From: CAMCXE01 sp046347475
Lineage (GTDB): Bacteria > Pseudomonadota > Gammaproteobacteria > Pseudomonadales > Cellvibrionaceae
Assembly: GCA_046347475.1 (NCBI GenBank)
Contig: JAXMGD010000001.1
Location: 496,001 to 560,000 of the forward strand
DNA length: 64,000 nt
Reading direction: 5' to 3'
Numbering within the stretch: the stretch's first letter is position 1; each line of letters starts with the position of its first letter. A program made the translations under genes and the position numbers. Below, piece after piece: positions 62,528 to 64,000 of this stretch. The notes under the pieces are model-generated. The model saw only the letters and a program-made list of their open reading frames with translations. It searched no databases and was not told the DNA's origin.

Positions 62528-64000
62528 ATGAAACACCACAACGCTTTTTTACCCAACAGTCTTGCACTGATTATCGCCAGTATCATGTCGCCCGCGTTTG
62601 GCGCCGCACAACAAGAGGTTATTGAAGAGGTTATTGTGACGGGTACGGCAAGCCCGGTGACGCAATTGGAATCCAGCGTATCCATCAGCAGTGTCAATAT
62701 GGATGAAATTGCCAATTTTGCCCCTCGCTCAGCGGCGGAAATATTCCGCAATATTCCCGGCATTCGCGCAGAAGCCACCGGCGGTGAAGGTAACGCTAAC
62801 ATCAGTGTGCGCGGTTTACCCGTGGCCTCCGGCGGCGCTAAATTTTTGCAATTGCAAGAAGACGGTTTGCCTGTGGTGCAATTTGGCGATATCGCCTTTG
62901 GTAATGCCGATATTTTTCTGCGCGCCGATGCGAACATCGCACGGGTAGAATCCATTCGCGGCGGTTCCGCCTCCACATTTGCCAGTAATTCTCCCGGCGG
63001 CATTATCAATATGATCAGCAAAACTGGTGAAGAAGCCGGTGGCAGTTTTGCCTTGAGCAAGGGTGTGGATTTTGACCAAACCCGCGCGGATTTTGATTAC
63101 GGCGCCCCATTGGGCAATGACTGGAATTTTCATATAGGGGGTTTTTTGCGTGAAGGTAGTGGCCCGCGCGACCCAGGTTATAAAGCCACCGAGGGCGGCC
63201 AAATAAAAGCAAATTTAAGCCGCACTTTTGAGGGTGGTTTTGTGCGTTTTTATTTAAAGCATTTAGATGACAGAAGTATTGGTTATTTACCCATGCCCAT
63301 GCGTCCAAACGGCGATAGCCTGCCAGGTTTTGATGCCTTAAGTGACACGCCACACTCTGTGTATTTATTGCATAACCTAGGGGTAGACCAAAACGGCAAC
63401 CGCCGCACCAGTGATGTAGCTGAAGGTATGCACCCTATTACCACGGCGGTGGGCGGTGAATTTTTGTTTGATTTAGGTGGCGGTTTTACACTGAATGATA
63501 AATTCCGTAAAACCTCCATCGGCGGCCGTTTTGTATCGCCATTTCCTGCCGATGTGGGCAGCGCACAAACAGTGGCGGATTCGGTGGGCGGCGCCGGTAG
63601 CCATTTAGAATATGCCAATGGCCCTATGGCCGGGCAAGCCATTAATCCCAATACACTAAACGGCAACGGCCTTGCCATGCGGATTCATTTATTCGATGTG
63701 GAATTAAATGATTTGGGCAGTTTTACCAATGATGTCAAACTCAGTAAAGAGTTGGACACCATGACGTTTAATGTAGGGCTTTATTCTGCTCAGCAAGCTA
63801 TTAAAACCTCTTGGCTGTGGAATTCTTATTTAATGGAAGTCAAAGGCGATAACGCGGCTTTATTAAATGTGCGGGATAAAAATGGCGCTTTGATGACCGA
63901 AAATGGCTTGATTGCCTATGGTGTGCCCTTCTGGGGAAATTGTTGCACTCGCTATTATGGTGGCGAGTATTCCATCGAAGCACCTTATGCAGCCGCTGAA
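62528..64000 (+). CDS. TonB-dependent receptor, 3' part cut by window edge
   Basis: The first 491 codons of an outer-membrane receptor. It has a signal peptide ending SPAFGA-AQ, TonB-box region VIEEVIVTGTAS, a plug with AAEIFRNIPGI, ISVRGLPVASGG, ARVESIRGGSASTFASNSPGGIINMI (residues about 139-165) and then barrel strands. The ASNSPGGIIN word is the usual end of the plug. Sequence type differs from the receptor at 14.4 kb, so the ligand class differs. GGGGA lies 7 bases before ATG 62528. The remaining barrel lies outside. Confidence 0.92.
   Translation, partial: MKHHNAFLPNSLALIIASIMSPAFGAAQQEVIEEVIVTGTASPVTQLESSVSISSVNMDEIANFAPRSAAEIFRNIPGIRAEATGGEGNANISVRGLPVASGGAKFLQLQEDGLPVVQFGDIAFGNADIFLRADANIARVESIRGGSASTFASNSPGGIINMISKTGEEAGGSFALSKGVDFDQTRADFDYGAPLGNDWNFHIGGFLREGSGPRDPGYKATEGGQIKANLSRTFEGGFVRFYLKHLDDRSIGYLPMPMRPNGDSLPGFDALSDTPHSVYLLHNLGVDQNGNRRTSDVAEGMHPITTAVGGEFLFDLGGGFTLNDKFRKTSIGGRFVSPFPADVGSAQTVADSVGGAGSHLEYANGPMAGQAINPNTLNGNGLAMRIHLFDVELNDLGSFTNDVKLSKELDTMTFNVGLYSAQQAIKTSWLWNSYLMEVKGDNAALLNVRDKNGALMTENGLIAYGVPFWGNCCTRYYGGEYSIEAPYAAAE

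Overview
The window reads as chromosomal DNA of a gammaproteobacterium, most likely Cellvibrionaceae (Cellvibrio-like). The reasons are a lipoprotein esterase with a very long poly-serine linker (a habit of Cellvibrio, Saccharophagus and Teredinibacter), TonB-dependent receptors paired with sugar genes, a complete cbb3 oxidase operon with an ANR/FNR-type promoter, class I adenylate cyclase, and housekeeping genes of gammaproteobacterial type (hemB, cobQ, serB next to ahpA, argG, dcd, pepN). The assignment is inferred from protein features; no rRNA or tRNA gene was found.

Layout. 1-8.0 kb: hemB (cut by the window edge), a truncated haemoglobin with its own 2Fe-2S/flavin reductase, a BtuF-like binding protein head-to-head with cobQ, and cyaA. 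8.2-13.3 kb: a nitroreductase, then a sugar porter divergent from xylB-galM (xylose use). 14.4-23.0 kb: a TonB-dependent receptor followed by SapC-family, JmjC/cupin-like, flavin-dependent halogenase and DUF6445 genes, with a second JmjC protein convergent to them. 23-31.8 kb: cvfB, then ccoNOQP-ccoGHI. 31.8-33.6 kb: a small outer-membrane barrel protein and argG.

34.2-41.0 kb holds what I consider the most interesting system. It is a microcin-like operon: a 70-residue precursor with a double-glycine leader, a terminator-like hairpin, a GRDP-like protein of unknown role, an HlyD-type adaptor, a possible 39-codon ORF, and an ABC transporter with an N-terminal C39 leader peptidase. A TolC-family channel gene lies nearby. 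A 224-bp MITE-like element with 8-9 bp target duplication sits exactly at the 3' end of the transporter gene.

41.3-54.6 kb is mostly housekeeping: poly-serine esterase, ahpA/serB, an orphan PrsR-type sigma-54 regulator, apbC, dcd, a DUF1315 gene, pepN, cytochrome b561, yceI and a rhomboid protease. A ParA-like ATPase gene at 55 kb is broken by one in-frame stop codon. 55.7-61.9 kb is an ECF sigma/ChrR anti-sigma pair divergent from NTF2-like, SDR, FAD-oxidoreductase, DUF1365 and cyclopropane-synthase-like genes, a classic singlet-oxygen/lipid-modification regulon. The window ends inside a second TonB-dependent receptor.

Three copies of a ~139-bp palindromic repeat (39.2, 49.1 and 62.1 kb) and fragments of the MITE ends are scattered in the second half.
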